Below, in pieces: positions 25,025 to 36,898 of a DNA stretch of 64,000 bases. Within the stretch, counting starts at the first letter, position 1; every line of letters starts with the position of its first letter. The stretch lies in assembly GCA_949752795.1 (NCBI GenBank), contig OX457060.1, positions 105,288,949 to 105,352,948 of the forward strand, in the 5' to 3' direction. The notes beneath the pieces are model-generated. The model did no database searches. It saw only the letters and a list, made by a program, of their open reading frames with translations, and had not been told where the DNA came from. A program made the position numbers and the translations under genes. This DNA comes from Hyperoodon ampullatus (taxonomy: Eukaryota > Chordata > Mammalia > Artiodactyla > Ziphiidae).

Positions 25025-25385
25025 TATAGACTGAACGTTTATGTCTCCCCAGAATTCTTATGTTGAAATCTAATCCCCAATGTGCATCCCCAAATCCCAT
25101 GTATTTGGAGGTTGGTCCTTTAGAAGGTGATTATGTTGTAAGGATGGAGCCCTCATGAAGAAGACTAATGCTCTTATAAAAAGAGAACTTGGAGAGCTCC
25201 CTGGCCCCTTCAGCCATGTGAGGACACAACAAGAAGACAGCCATCCATAAACAAGGAAGCATGACCCCAACAGACACCTTGATCTTGGACTTTTTGGCCT
25301 CCAAAACTGTGAGAAATAAATGTTGTTCCAGTCACCCAGCCTATGGTAGTTTTGTTACAGCAACCATAAGGGACTAAGGTACATG
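25025..25385 (+). mobile_element. Solo LTR, MLT1-like (ERVL-MaLR)
   Basis: About 360 bases in MLT1 order: agactgaacgtttatgtctc near the start, ttatgttgaaatctaatccc, gagccctcatgaag, ccatgtgaggacacaacaag, acaccttgatcttggac, gcctccaaaactgtgagaaa, taaatgttgttcc, and a gactaaggt end. No internal retroviral genes are attached. Any flanking duplication has decayed. Confidence 0.78.
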
Positions 25386-26744
25386 AGATGAGTGAGAATG
25401 CCTGTTTTTTTTTTTTTTTCAATCAGCCTCTGATTCTCAAAGTAGTCTTTGTGGCATACCTATTTATGCAAATTTTCATTCATCCACATAAAGTATAATT
25501 GAAGAATGTGCACTTTCCAAGCACACTTGGGAATTTCTGAAGCACATTCTTGCCACGAATTTACATTAATATATTTAATTTTAAAAAGTAAAAGGTAAAA
25601 ATTACATATCATATATGTCAAGATTGTGCCTACATTGTAGATATACTGTTAAGTCACATACAGCTTTAGGTTGGATTTTATTCCCTTTTCTAGGTAGACC
25701 TTCGAGATCTTGGTGTGCATATCTAGCATCCCATATTTTCTACATGCACTGATTGTTGGAAAGAGCCAATAATTCCCCCTCAAGTCTGACTTGGTCAAAT
25801 CACCATATCTTACTGCCACTAAGGTTAATCTCTTCTAGTCTTTCACACATATTAACAAGCCCTCACTTTTATATCAAGGAGAGCAACTTAATGTTGTTGG
25901 TAGTTCCTATATTGTCTCTCTCCTTGTTTCCTCACTTTTTCAGTTTGTGGAGAGTAACTTCCTTAGGGGCCCCTACGACCAATGAGCTACTCCCACATGG
26001 TAAATACCTTTGTCACTGTCTAGCTATATATGTATATATTATTGGCTCACTTAATTCTATTACTAGATTCATTCATTTTTTTGGCTCAAGTTTAATTCCT
26101 TGTTTTTTTACTTATCTTTGAAAATCCTCAATCAACCTATGATTAAAAAGAAAGAAAAAAAGTGAGATATCTGATTTCTAATTTGGAACAGATAAACAGT
26201 TCTGGACTGCTGTATGAAATAAAACAAAACACCACCACAGAAACCTCTCTCTATATGTTGTGGTTTAGTCCAAAAAGACATGGGAACCAATGCTATTCCT
26301 AGTCAATTAAAATTTAGTGCTTGAATATGTCATGATTTGTGCTCTAAACTTGATGGATTAACTTGAGAGATGTCAAAAGTAGCTGCCAAGTTTAAGGAGG
26401 AAAACAAGATAAGATCGATCTATATCTATAGATCTCTCAACATGTCTGGTTTTTATCACTTGCATTGCCAAACAATTGTATATTCTAGAATGATCTCAGG
26501 GAGTAAAAGAATGAAAAAAAATATTCTACATCTTTTTGCCAACACTGTTATATATTGGATTATCTGAGCTTTAAAATTATGACAGGACATGAATAATGAC
26601 AAGTATAACTACAGTGTCAGAAACCTGTATTATATAGTCCAGGTGAATTATCATAGAACTTTGGAATTTTAGTGCTTCAAAGAACTTTAGAGACAATATA
26701 ACTGTTTGCCTTTCAATATTTTTCCAAAATTTATTTTAACCTAC

Positions 26745-26937
26745 CAATGAATTGAAATACATCTTTTGTATAGACAACATTAAGAGTGAAACATTCTTAC
26801 ATTTCATTTCTTTAAGGTGAACAATTGCTAGTTTATGTCTTAAGGATGACTGAAATGTTTCAAGTAGACTGTATATTCTATAGCTATAAATGGCAAGTTC
26901 CTCAGATTTGAAGACGTTACCAGAACATTCTATGTTA
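26745..26937 (-). CDS. Candidate coding exon, 64 codons
   Basis: Minus-strand segment of 193 bases. It is entered in phase 2 (one base, T, completing the AG left by the exon at 29522-29607 to give Ser) and leaves in phase 0 at a gtaggt donor (26739-26744). The frame reads NIECSGNVFKSEELAIYSYR, then helical text with LLETFQSSLRHKLAIV and HLKEMKC, ending MYFNSL. The acceptor is ccgctaacag, with its pyrimidines (tcttccttcct) set rather far upstream. An internal gtaag after AAAT could act as a competing donor but would break phase. No known domain is recognised. Confidence 0.5.
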
Positions 26938-27721
26938 CTGTTAGCGGACATGATTTTTTAGGAAGGAAGACCCCTCTGTTACTTACTGTAATTTCAAAAT
27001 TCATATTAGTGCTAAACATTCTAACTATATTGGAAATTTAAGAAAAAAATTCCCTTGGTGTAGGTTAAAATATGAGGTTAAAATATCAACTCTTCATCAA
27101 CCAAACAAGCTAGATTCTAGCACAGTCTTCTGGTGCTAAGCAACAATTTCATAATAGATTATTCATTGCACCTCTTTAGACTTTAATTCAGTAAATTTTT
27201 ACTCCATTAATACCTCCATATTTTTATCTATTTGCTCTCTTCCATTTTATCAGTAAGCATACATGTTGGAAGGAACAATAATATGTCATGAATAGACTTT
27301 TTGATCATAATTAATTAGCAAGCACAAATTAACAATTTAAATATTGCCCAGTTCTACATAGTTTTAATAAAAATTATTTTGTGAGGTGTTCTTCATCAAC
27401 GTCATAAGTAACTTTCATCAAATCACACAGTCTTTGCTTTTCCACATTTCATCTAACTGAATTAGCTGCTCTAAGTCTAGATACCTTCACTGCAAGGTGT
27501 CATAGGCACAGCAATATTTAAAAAGGAGTGCAGCTTCACAACTACCACCTTGGCAGACAGAATGATGAACATAATTTTTTCATGCATGCTTTCCGTCTGA
27601 ATGACCAGTGGAAACTTAAATTCAAAATGGTTCCAAAATCTGAAAACATATTTCATATTTAAATATATTGTATTGATGCTATACTTTCAAGAAGTAGAAA
27701 TTAACACAAATATACACACTA

Positions 27722-27932
27722 CTATATACAAAATAGATAATCAACAAAGACCTACTGTATAGTACAGGGAGCTCTACTCAATATTCTGTAATAACATATA
27801 TGGAAAAAGAATCTGAAAAAGAATGGATATATGTATAATTGAATCACTTTGCTGTATACAGGAAACTAACACAATATTGTAAATCAACTATACTCCAGTA
27901 TAAAATAAAAATTAAATTAAAAAATAATGCAA
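27722..27932 (+). mobile_element. LINE-1 3' UTR end
   Basis: Short L1 3' end: aaagacctactgtatagtac, tgtataattgaatcactttg, ctatactccagtataaaat, then an A-rich tail. It is severely 5' truncated. Confidence 0.85.
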
Positions 27933-27934
27933 AT

Positions 27935-29515
27935 CTAAAGTCTCTATAATCCTTTTTAGCAAGGTATATTTTAGTTTTTAAATTGACAATTTTTTTGTCT
28001 AATTATAAATTGATTGAAATTTTTGTTGTTTAAGGGAATACCGTTTTATAATACATAAAATTTAAAAACTTAAGCAGAATATTTGATTTATTATTATTAT
28101 TATTATGGCATATTGTGAATAATGACAAATGTAACTACACTGCCAGAAAATTTTGATTCTGTAACTCATTTTTTAATAGAAGTCAAGTTTGAGAAATTAA
28201 AATTATAGCAAGACAATAAGTTCCTATGTTCACTTCCAACTCTAAAAATTATCATGCTGTAGTATCAATTAACTCTTTTTAAAGTGGGAGTACTCAAATG
28301 TGAAACAACTAGGGTTTTCTTTCTTCTGGCAAAATAAATTAATACATTATGAGCACATACTATGAGTGCTTTTTCCAGATCACCTCTACCATTCCATTCT
28401 TTCACCTCTTCCCTTAAAAGGACAGAAGAAAAGACAAAAAACTACAGTGAAAACTAGGTAAACTCTGTCAAATGTAACTCTTCTTTTATGTGACAAGCCT
28501 ACTACCAGAGAAGCTGAGACTTATTAAGTTCAAGCACCTGTTACCATGCCACAGAGAACACCTCATTTCACTTTTACTTTCAAACCCTGTTTAACAAATC
28601 TGGCTTCCAGCTCTGGTCATTTTTTTCTCCCTTTAGGGTGGAAAAATTATATCTCTTACTTTACCAGGCTGTGATCACAAGTTCCTTTTCAGCAACCTGT
28701 CTTCCCTAGATATACATCTTTATGAGAGAACTATTATTGTAACTGTGTTTTCAGTCATCCTCCCTCTTGAGTGAATGTCTGTAGAAATTAACAGTTTTAA
28801 CTAATTACTTGGAAAAAGGGATATTACCAATTTCCACACTAGCCTAAACAGATATTATATCTTGCCAAGCTATCCTGCTGTGGTTGTAGTTACTTTTAAT
28901 ATTCAAATACATACATTTGTAAATAAATGGCATAGACACACTACAAACATGAAAATAAATATGAAAATATTGATTTTATAAATATATGCAAATTTTATAG
29001 AATCATTTCAGGACAATTTTATCTTCACCAAATTAAATATTTTAAAGATCAGGAAACATTAGCTATTAAGTTTTGGTTATTTATGTAGTATTCTTTCCCT
29101 GCTACTTATGACTGAATTTTCTAGAAGAAAATAATTATCTACATATATCAAATATTCACTATTCTTTTAAGAGCTAATGTTTCTCTACCACTTGGTGAAA
29201 GAATTCTTAGATGAAATATTTGAAGAATATTTGGTATTTGGTTCCATATATGCTTTGAGGGAAAGTCAAAGAAAATTAAGCTAACACTTTATTTCTTTGC
29301 TGCTAACGGAAGTTTTGAGAACTTCAAGTATAGTTATATTCTACTCATTGAATAAAAGTATTAAAAAAGCTTTCATGGATAGAAAATATTTCTCTGTCTC
29401 TGGATATATTTGTTTATGTAAAAAAACAAAACTTTTGGCAATCTGGACATATTTAGGATTTTTTCTTTTCCTTTAAGTTGAAAAACACATGATAAACATT
29501 TGTTGTAAATCATAA
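27935..29515. other. No feature seen
   Basis: AT-rich sequence between the L1 3' end and the exon at 29522. It includes a short (tta)n run at 28088-28107. Confidence 0.4.
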
Positions 29516-29521
29516 GCTTAC

Positions 29522-29607
29522 CTTTCATTCTTGGTTTTGATCCAGCAAGTGTTCTCCATCACAGACTCTTCATCTGGCATATTTAACTGATGACTCTGGA
29601 GATAAAG
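29522..29607 (-). CDS. Candidate coding exon, 86 bases
   Basis: Minus-strand segment with a textbook acceptor (aatcatcttctttcag) and donor (GAAAG then gtaagctta). Of the three frames only phase 0 is open, reading LYLQSHQLNMPDEESVMENT, continuing CWIKTKNE, and leaving AG for the next exon. The next model exon, at 26745-26937, supplies the one base needed to stay in frame. The intron between them is about 2.6 kb. Product unrecognised; the acidic, polar composition suggests a surface loop. Confidence 0.52.
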
Positions 29608-30039
29608 CTGAAAGAAGATGATTTAACAATTCCTTTCATGTTCTAGTTGCAGGTTAAGTTGCCCATATTTTACATTTATTTCAAATCTTTTTCTTTTCTG
29701 TATAAGTGCCTCTAAGTTTTCCTTCCTTTGCATACGGAAAAAGATGCTTTTACAAAGAATTATTTCCTTTTTATTTTTATTTTCCAGAGTAGGCTTTAAT
29801 CTCTTTAAGGCTCTGCTTTCTTTTAAAAGAAATTTAAAGGACGCTCCAATTAGCACCTATTTAAGAAACAAGCTCTATTAAATTCTTAGTATGTGCTAAG
29901 CTCTAAGCATAAAAATACTACTGAAATTAATCTTTACATAAGAACTCTTGATATATCGACATATTGGCAATGAAAAGTAAAGCAATAATTCCATTCAAGG
30001 AAAATCATGCCGTAAAAGAAAAAAAAAAAAAAAACTGGT

Positions 30040-30190
30040 TTGGAATCTCACAGACCCAGTTAAAAATCAAGGCTCATTCATTATCAAGAGTAAGACTTTG
30101 GTCAAGTTCCTTATTCTCTCTGAATCATTACAGTATAATCTTTAAAATAGCTTCCCATAGAGAAAAGAGAGTATAAGGATCCTTAGCTAT
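30040..30190 (+). repeat. MIR SINE, diverged
   Basis: MIR-like order: gactttggtcaagttcctta, then ctctctgaatc and a ttaaaatagcttcc stretch. Confidence 0.45.
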
Positions 30191-30359
30191 AGGTAGTGCT
30201 TTGTCCATTATGTATAATTCTCAGGCATATTAAAAAAATATCACTCTACAGAAGGAAAAATAGTTTAGAAATCTGCATTTCTAAAGGAAAGTGTGAGAGA
30301 ATGGAAGACACCTGCAAATGTGATGAATAGAACAAAACAGAACAATGTGCACTTCTACT

Positions 30360-30950
30360 TTCAGCCCAAATAGAGTCACCCCATTTCTCCAAGATTATCC
30401 CGCCTACAACTAAAAATCTGGATAGAACACAACAAACAAGTATAAGACTCTGAAAGGTAGAAACAAGAATGTGGACTGCCTAGGGACCTTGGGACTGGAG
30501 GAATAAAACAATGGTGGGCCCCCTGGCTTTCCTTATTCCCACCTATGTAACCTGGACAGAGTGTTGCGAAAGGTTCTAGTCCAGAACCTACAATAGGCAA
30601 AGACAAACAAGGAAACAAACAAAACCTCTGAGGGAAGGCTGTTCCCTAAAGGGACTTAACAGAACAGAAAAACAATTTTGGAAGTACTCACCCTATTACA
30701 GCCAAATACCAACAGAACCCCTCTCCTCTATGGTTTCAGAGAGGCTGAGCTAGGGGCTGATCTTCCATCCTACCCCTTTTCTATCAAAACAGTTGGCCGC
30801 ACTCAGACCCCCGGGGCCAGTGGTGTTAGCTGGAATAAACAAAGAGCTAATCTTCCACCCTCCACTTGGTGGAAGGAGGTACTGCCTCAATTCGCCTGCC
30901 AGCTGGTGTTGACAAACCAAGTAGGAAGCTGATCTTCCTTTCTCCACGCA
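30360..30950 (+). other. GC-rich block resembling an old LINE-1 5' UTR
   Basis: It has three spaced copies of a gctgatcttcca/gctaatcttccacc motif and a G/C-rich middle (cagacccccggggccagtgg), as in the 5' UTR of older mammalian L1 lineages. No ORF1 or ORF2 follows in register. Two frames of 84 and 65 codons on opposite strands are incidental. Confidence 0.42.
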
Positions 30951-31464
30951 TTCATTTTTTTCCCCTATAGAACTAAAATAATAGACCAGAGGCTGAATAC
31001 TTTTTTTTCACTACTTTTACACTCCCTGTCACCATTTAATTTTTTTAAAATCCATTTCTTCTGCTTTCATCACAGTTTTTATACTATGTTCTGGTATTTG
31101 CAACAATCTTGTTATATTTTCTAAAATGTTAATTTAGTCCTTCTGCCAGACACCTTCTTAATTCTTTCTATTCCATAAAAAATCTTCCCTAAGGAAAGTG
31201 AAATGTAGTGATAATTTCCACTTAAACACTCTTCCAAAATACTGATTACAAATTATTTGCATATTTATAATAATTTTTGCTTCATTGACTGCATTTTAGA
31301 AATGGTTGTATATTTGTATCTGTGTTTATGTTTATAAAAATGTTAATATCAGAATTAAGTTTATAGGCATAAGTAACAATAATATATCAGAGTAACATTG
31401 AGAACTTAAAAATTAATATTTAGTGCAATCAAGAATAAATAGACATATCTATTGTTAATTTTTA

Positions 31465-31690
31465 GAGGAACCACCATGCTGTTTCCCATAGCAGCTATAC
31501 CATTTTACACTCCCACAAAGAGTTTATAAGGGTTCCCTTTTCTCTACATCCTCACCAACACTTGTATTATTACTATTATTTTTAATAGTAGGCATCCTAA
31601 CAGATCTGAGGTCATACTGTATTGTGGTTTTGATTTGCATTGCCCTGATGTTTAGTGATTTTGTGCACCTTTCCTTATATTTCATATACT
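31465..31690 (-). mobile_element. LINE-1 ORF2 C-terminal fragment, antisense
   Basis: Complement of ORF2 C-terminal text: gctgtttcccatagcagcta, tacactcccacaaagag, tctacatcctcaccaacac and ttgatttgcattgccctgat. It is diverged. Confidence 0.82.
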
Positions 31691-31724
31691 TCTATCTGTT
31701 TTTATGCCAGTACTGTATGTACTG

Positions 31725-32290
31725 TTTTAATAATTAAAAATAGAATTACCATATAATTCAGCAACACCAGTTTTGGATATATATCCAGAAGAATTGAAAT
31801 CAGGATCTGGAAGAGATATCTTCTCTCCCATGTTTACTGCATCACCATTCACAATAGTCAACCTGTAAAAGCAACCTAAATGTCCATCAGTGAATGAATA
31901 GATTTTTAAAATGGGCCATACACATGCAAGGGAACTTTATCTAGCCATAAAAAAAGAAGGGATTCCTATGGCATGCAACAATATGAATGAAACTGAAGGA
32001 CATTATATTAAGTGAAATATGCCAGTCACAGAAGGACAAGCACTGCATGATTCTACTTATGAAGTATCTAAAAAATCAAACTCATAGAAAGAGTAAAATG
32101 ACAATTGCCTGGGTCTGGGAGGAGGAAATGAAGTCATCATTTGATAGGTATAAATGTTCAGTTAAGCGAGATTATTGAGTTGTACAACATTGTGCCTATA
32201 GTTAACAATAATACATTGTGCACTTAAAAGTTTATTAAGAAGGTAGGTCTCATGGTAAGTGTTTCTACCTCAAATAAGTAAATAAGATTT
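31725..32290 (+). mobile_element. Old LINE-1 3' end
   Basis: Sense L1: tagaattaccatataattca, ccaaatgtccatcag-like text at 31880, tgaaactgaaggacattata, aagtgaaatatgccagtcac, and a caaataagtaaataag tail. Frames are disrupted. It faces the antisense fragment at 31465, so the two 3' parts lie back to back. Confidence 0.85.
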
Positions 32291-32304
32291 TTAAAAAGAA
32301 TAAA

Positions 32305-33520
32305 TTGGTCAATCAATCTATGACAAAGAGGCAAGAATATACAATGGAGAACAGATAGTCTTTTCAACCAGTGCTGGGAAAGCTGGACAACTACATGTAA
32401 AACAATGAAATTAAAACACTCCCTCACACCATGTACAAAAATAAACTCAAAGTTGGTTCAAAGACCTAAATATAAGACATGATACCATAAAACTCCTAAA
32501 AGAGGACATAGGCAAAACATTCTCTGACATAAATCATAGAAATATTTTCTTAGATCAGTCTCCCAAGGCAAAAGAAATAAAAGCAAAACTAAACAAATGG
32601 AACCTAACCAAACTTAAAAGCTCTAGCACAGCAAAGGAAACCATCAACAAAATGAAAAGACAACCTTACAGAATGGAAGAAAATGTTTGCAAATGATGCA
32701 ACCAACAAGGGGTTAATACCCAAACTATACAAACAGCTCGTGCAACTCAATATTTAAAAAAAATGTAATCAAAAAACGGACAGAAGGCCTAAGTATACAT
32801 TTTTCCAAAGAAGACATACACATGGCCAACAGGCACATGAAAAGATGTTCAACATCGCCAATTATTAAAGAAATGCAAATCAAAACTACAGTGAGGTACC
32901 ACCTCACAGGGATCAGAATGGCCATCATCAAAAAGTCTACAAATAGTAAATGCTGGAGAGGATGTGGAGAAAATGGAGCCCTCCTACACTGTTGGTGGGA
33001 ATATAAATTGGTGAAACCATGATGGAAAACTGTGGAGGTTCCTTAAAATATTAAATATAGAGCTACCATATGATCCAGCAATCCCACTCTTGGGTATATA
33101 TCCAGAAAATAAATATGGATGGACCTAGAGGATATAATATTTAAGGACGTAAGTCTGACAGAGGAAGACAAATACTATATGGTATCACTTATATGTGGAA
33201 TCTAAAAATGGTACAAATGAACTTATTTACAGAATAGAAACAGACTCACAGACATAGAAAACAAATTTATGGTTACCAAAAGGGAGAAGGAGGGAAGGAA
33301 GGACAAATTAGGAGTGTGGGATTAACAGGTGCAAACTACTATACATAAAATAAATAAGCAACAAGGATTTACTGTAAAGCACAGGAAATTATACTCAAAA
33401 GTTTGTAATAACCTACAATGAAATATAATCTGAAAAAATTACTGAATCACTTTGCTGTACATCTGAAACAAACAGTATTTTAAATCAATTATACTTCAGG
33501 TTAAAAAATGAATAAGTATA
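32305..33520 (+). mobile_element. LINE-1 3' end with internal deletion
   Basis: Sense ORF2 C-terminus and 3' UTR of an L1 of medium age. The segment at 32822-33022 keeps a frame reading [20 protein letters not shown] and the [18 protein letters not shown] cysteine region, but upstream parts are frameshifted. At about 33105 the text jumps from atccagaaaataaa straight to tatggatggacctagagg, leaving out about 200 bases that the L1 at 8230-8430 has. An A-run lies at 33522-33534. Confidence 0.9.
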
Positions 33521-34829
33521 GTAAAAAAAAAAAAATTGCCTTAAGTTGTAATTCTAAGGCTATGGCAATATCATTTTACCCTAAACTCAGAAATGCATGA
33601 GAAAAATGTTGCTAATAATTTTCAGTTTTGTGCCCTTTTCATCTCACTTTTGCAGTTTCATAATGTAGTTAATTAACACTGAGAAATTAGTAGATACTGA
33701 AAATGCCATCTTCCTCATAAAGATATATGTTTTAAAAAATATTATTTCAAAAGCATTTTGTTTTTTATTTTTTGAAAAAGCAATATGATTTTTATACTGT
33801 TTCATGTGCATGTTCTGAAACTTTACTGAAGATTGAAAGAGATTCTACTCGGCTTATAGCACTTTTTCACATAAATAAATTACTGTGGAAATCTGAACAT
33901 GTAAATAATTTATAATGTGTTGAGTTGTTTGCAAGCTGATAAGTTCGCAAGTACCCACAACTAGATTTCCTTGGCTTCCCTCAGTTGACTTTACGGTGTC
34001 TCATATCAAGGCACACAGCTTTTTATCTCACCCCTATTTCACAGGGTCAAGAATTGATATTAACCCTTTTCCAAACGAACAACTACAACTGAAAAATCAC
34101 ATAGCAAAAATATGTCCGCAGGATATAAAGAAAAGTAGAAGGGTAAAAGGATAGAAAGGTGGCTTTTTTTGAGAAATAACCAAGTGAAAAGAAATGATAT
34201 TTTTAGATTCCTAAGTATCTTGAAAGAGAAAAGAAAATGAAAGAACAAGTGATAGGCTCTTGCCTGGAACTGACACTGTACCAAAAGGAAAACGCAACGA
34301 AGGAAATGAAAAGCTGCTCAATGACCTTTCCTTTAATGTACTGAAGATAAGGTTTGCTTGTTCTTCCTAATAACGTGGCTGGTAAAATAAGAATTATTAT
34401 ACTTTACATTCTCCAGTATCTCCTATGGTACAGAGAATCGCCTATTGCCCTTTGGGGTCTCAAACATAAAATATGAAAAATTAGCGAGGTACTCATGGTT
34501 TTAGCTACTTAAATTTTATTCACTTATAAATCTTATTACACACAAGCTGTTTTAATACTAAAGTGAACTGAAGGACTTAGATATATGTATATAATGAGAG
34601 CTCCCTGGGAAAAATACATGGATCAAAGTCGGAGGCCCCAGAGCTCCAGTAACAGTGCAGAATGGGGCAAAGAAGGAAGAGGACTCAGAAGGAATCAAGA
34701 GACAGTATTCCTTAATTATGCTTGACTCAAGATTTCACCATTACTTCAGGGAAGAGAGGATACATATAATGTAATTATAATAATAACAGCAAAGGTAATG
34801 AGTATCCTATACAATAACAACAACTGCTA

Positions 34830-35035
34830 ACAAGTGTTAAGCACCCAATTCCTGCTAGGCACTGTGTCCTACACAAGTTACTTGTAGTATTTCATTTAAT
34901 TCTTTTAATAATGCTAATTCTAGAGTTTCAAATGATAAAATTGAAGTATAGAAAAATTAAAACAAATATCTAAGATCCCATAATTCTCAGGTGGAAACAA
35001 TAGGCTCCAAACTAAGGCAATCTGGTCATTTAATC
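34830..35035 (-). repeat. MIR SINE, antisense
   Basis: Complement of MIR: gttaagcacccaattcctgc, aggcactgtgtcctacac, tagtatttcatttaattctt. It then decays. Confidence 0.5.
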
Positions 35036-35160
35036 TATGTTTTTATCACTGTATTATATTGTATGTACTTACATCTAAATATCAAAATGTTTATTTATTT
35101 TTGCTCAGTAAATGCTACATAATAATATTCATAGTGTGAGTACATTCTTTTCATTTGCTT

Positions 35161-35205
<45 letters not shown>

Positions 35206-35326
35206 ATATATTTATACACATACATATATTTATACATACACATATATAACAAGCAAAATAATATATATTATATATGTATATATATTATATGTGTGTGTAT
35301 ATATATATAAAACAAGCAAAATAATC
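35161..35326. repeat. Compound (TA)n/(TG)n microsatellite with an internal duplication
   Basis: About 33 bases of (ta)n, then mixed tatgtg, catacata and tttataca steps. The sequence aacaagcaaaataat occurs twice (near 35249 and 35312), so a unit of about 63 bases has duplicated inside the array. Confidence 0.9.
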
Positions 35327-36379
35327 CTTCAGTTTATGTAGGGCAAATTTATCTAGAGTTGGATCCATAAAGTCAGCTGCAGTTGAGATACTCTGGTTCC
35401 TACATAACACAGAGGCTGATTAAATGGTTTTGTACAGAATGCCTGAATGAGATATCTTCCTTCAAGGCAATGCCACATGCACAGATTTGTTTTCATTGGA
35501 AACTGTAATTGACCCAGCTAAAACTGCTGAAATGTATAGTGAATTTTTAGGAAATGTTCCATTTTCATGCAGTCAGTCTCCAACTATTTGCAACAGGATT
35601 ATATAAACCTGTTAATATCTATCTTTTTTTTTTTTCCTCAGAGGAATGCATTTCTCAAAACTTACCATTTAAAACATGAAACCAATAATACATTGCTGAG
35701 GTCCTCTGATATATATTTCCTACAGTATTTTATTAATGTTTCTTTCATTCATGTTATGCAAAATAAAAGTGATTGCTTATTGTACAAAGTCATTCTTTGT
35801 TGCTTATCATATTTCTTATAAGCTTACTCATGCTGTGCAAATGAATAAAAAAATAGTTTATCACAAATACCACATTAAAATAATTGCTCCTTTTTTCATA
35901 GGAGAAAAAAATTATCTGAAGTATTTAGATTTTAGTTCCTTCATATTCATTTTCCACTGTATAAAAGAAAACTTAAAATATAATCAAAGGCTTCCTGTCC
36001 AGGACTCAGGGATTCTGCAGGCTCTCATGTTTCATCTACATTATTATATTGATCTTTTCCAACATACATTCACATTATGACATGTTTTCACTAATAACCA
36101 TTTAGCCTGATAGTACCACCACATTCCATATATCTTCTACATGTAAAATGCCTGATAACAATAATATAAATTTGTATGACATTTTACACAGCATTTTTAC
36201 AACCTATTCTAGGTAGATCAGTTGTGATTTTCAAGCTTCCACAGTTGCATCCTCATTTATGTTTGCAAACTAGTCTTCCTATATTCTTACTCCAATTAAA
36301 TCAGCCTAAAAATATTATTTTTATAAGGTTGCAAACTTGCTTTTGCATTTGCCAGTTTCTATTTTCACATAACTAAACA

Positions 36380-36655
36380 TCTTCTGTCACTTAAGACCCA
36401 GTTCAAATATCTCCTCCTCTATAAGAATTTGCCCATTTCCTCCATCTGATAATGATATATTTCCCTCTTCTGTATTCCTAGAGCACATTATTTTCTCTTA
36501 CAATATTTTCCCTTCTCTCTTATTTATATAATTAATTAAACATATGTATCATCTCTCCCTTTACATGGTAGGCTTATTGTTGCAGCCTTCTCTTCCTGTT
36601 TTTTTGTTTTTGTTTTTTCCCCTAGCCACATCTAGCATAGTACAATACACATCAT
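36380..36655 (+). repeat. L2 LINE 3' end
   Basis: L2 order: acttaagacccagttcaaat, atctcctcctctataagaat, ttcctagagcacattatttt, a tggtaggctt region and ccacatctagcatagtacaa. Confidence 0.65.
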
Positions 36656-36769
36656 TGAAATTCCATATAGTATTTTGCATTGGTAAGAATTAATAAACCT
36701 TAGAAGAGTATGCATGTGCATTCTTTTATTCTTTCCATGCAAAATACTGTATGGAATTCCTACGATGTG
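36648..36769. repeat. Inverted repeat, arms about 43 bp, 37-bp loop
   Basis: The left arm, 36648-36690, and right arm, 36728-36769, are near-perfect reverse complements. Cores: attccatatagtattttgca on the left, tgcaaaatactgtatggaat on the right (one mismatch). Matching text extends to cacatc and gatgtg at the outer ends. The right arm lies inside the L1 insertion and the left arm outside it. Confidence 0.88.
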
Positions 36770-36898
36770 AAAAGAATCTAAAAAAGAGTGCATATAAGTA
36801 TATGTATAACTGATTCACTTTGCTGTACACCTGAAACCAACACAACATTGTACATCAACTAAACTCCAATAAAAAAATAAGGAGAAATAAAAAAAATA
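36717..36898 (+). mobile_element. Short LINE-1 3' end with foreign 5' junction
   Basis: The L1 3' UTR starts near 36773 (gaatctaaaaaagagtgcat), passes ataactgattcactttgctg and aactccaataaaa, and ends in an A-rich tail. It is flanked by agaagagtatgcatg (36702-36716) and agaagagaatgcatg (36899-36913), 14 of 15 identical. About 55 bases between the 5' duplication and the L1 text are an inverted copy of the DNA just upstream. Confidence 0.8.

Larger units (their letters stand above)
33540..36375. other. No gene seen
   Basis: AT-rich DNA with one MIR and a microsatellite listed separately. A plus-strand acceptor (ttttttttttcctcag, about 35640) precedes a 59-codon open frame but no donor follows it. 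Confidence 0.35.
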
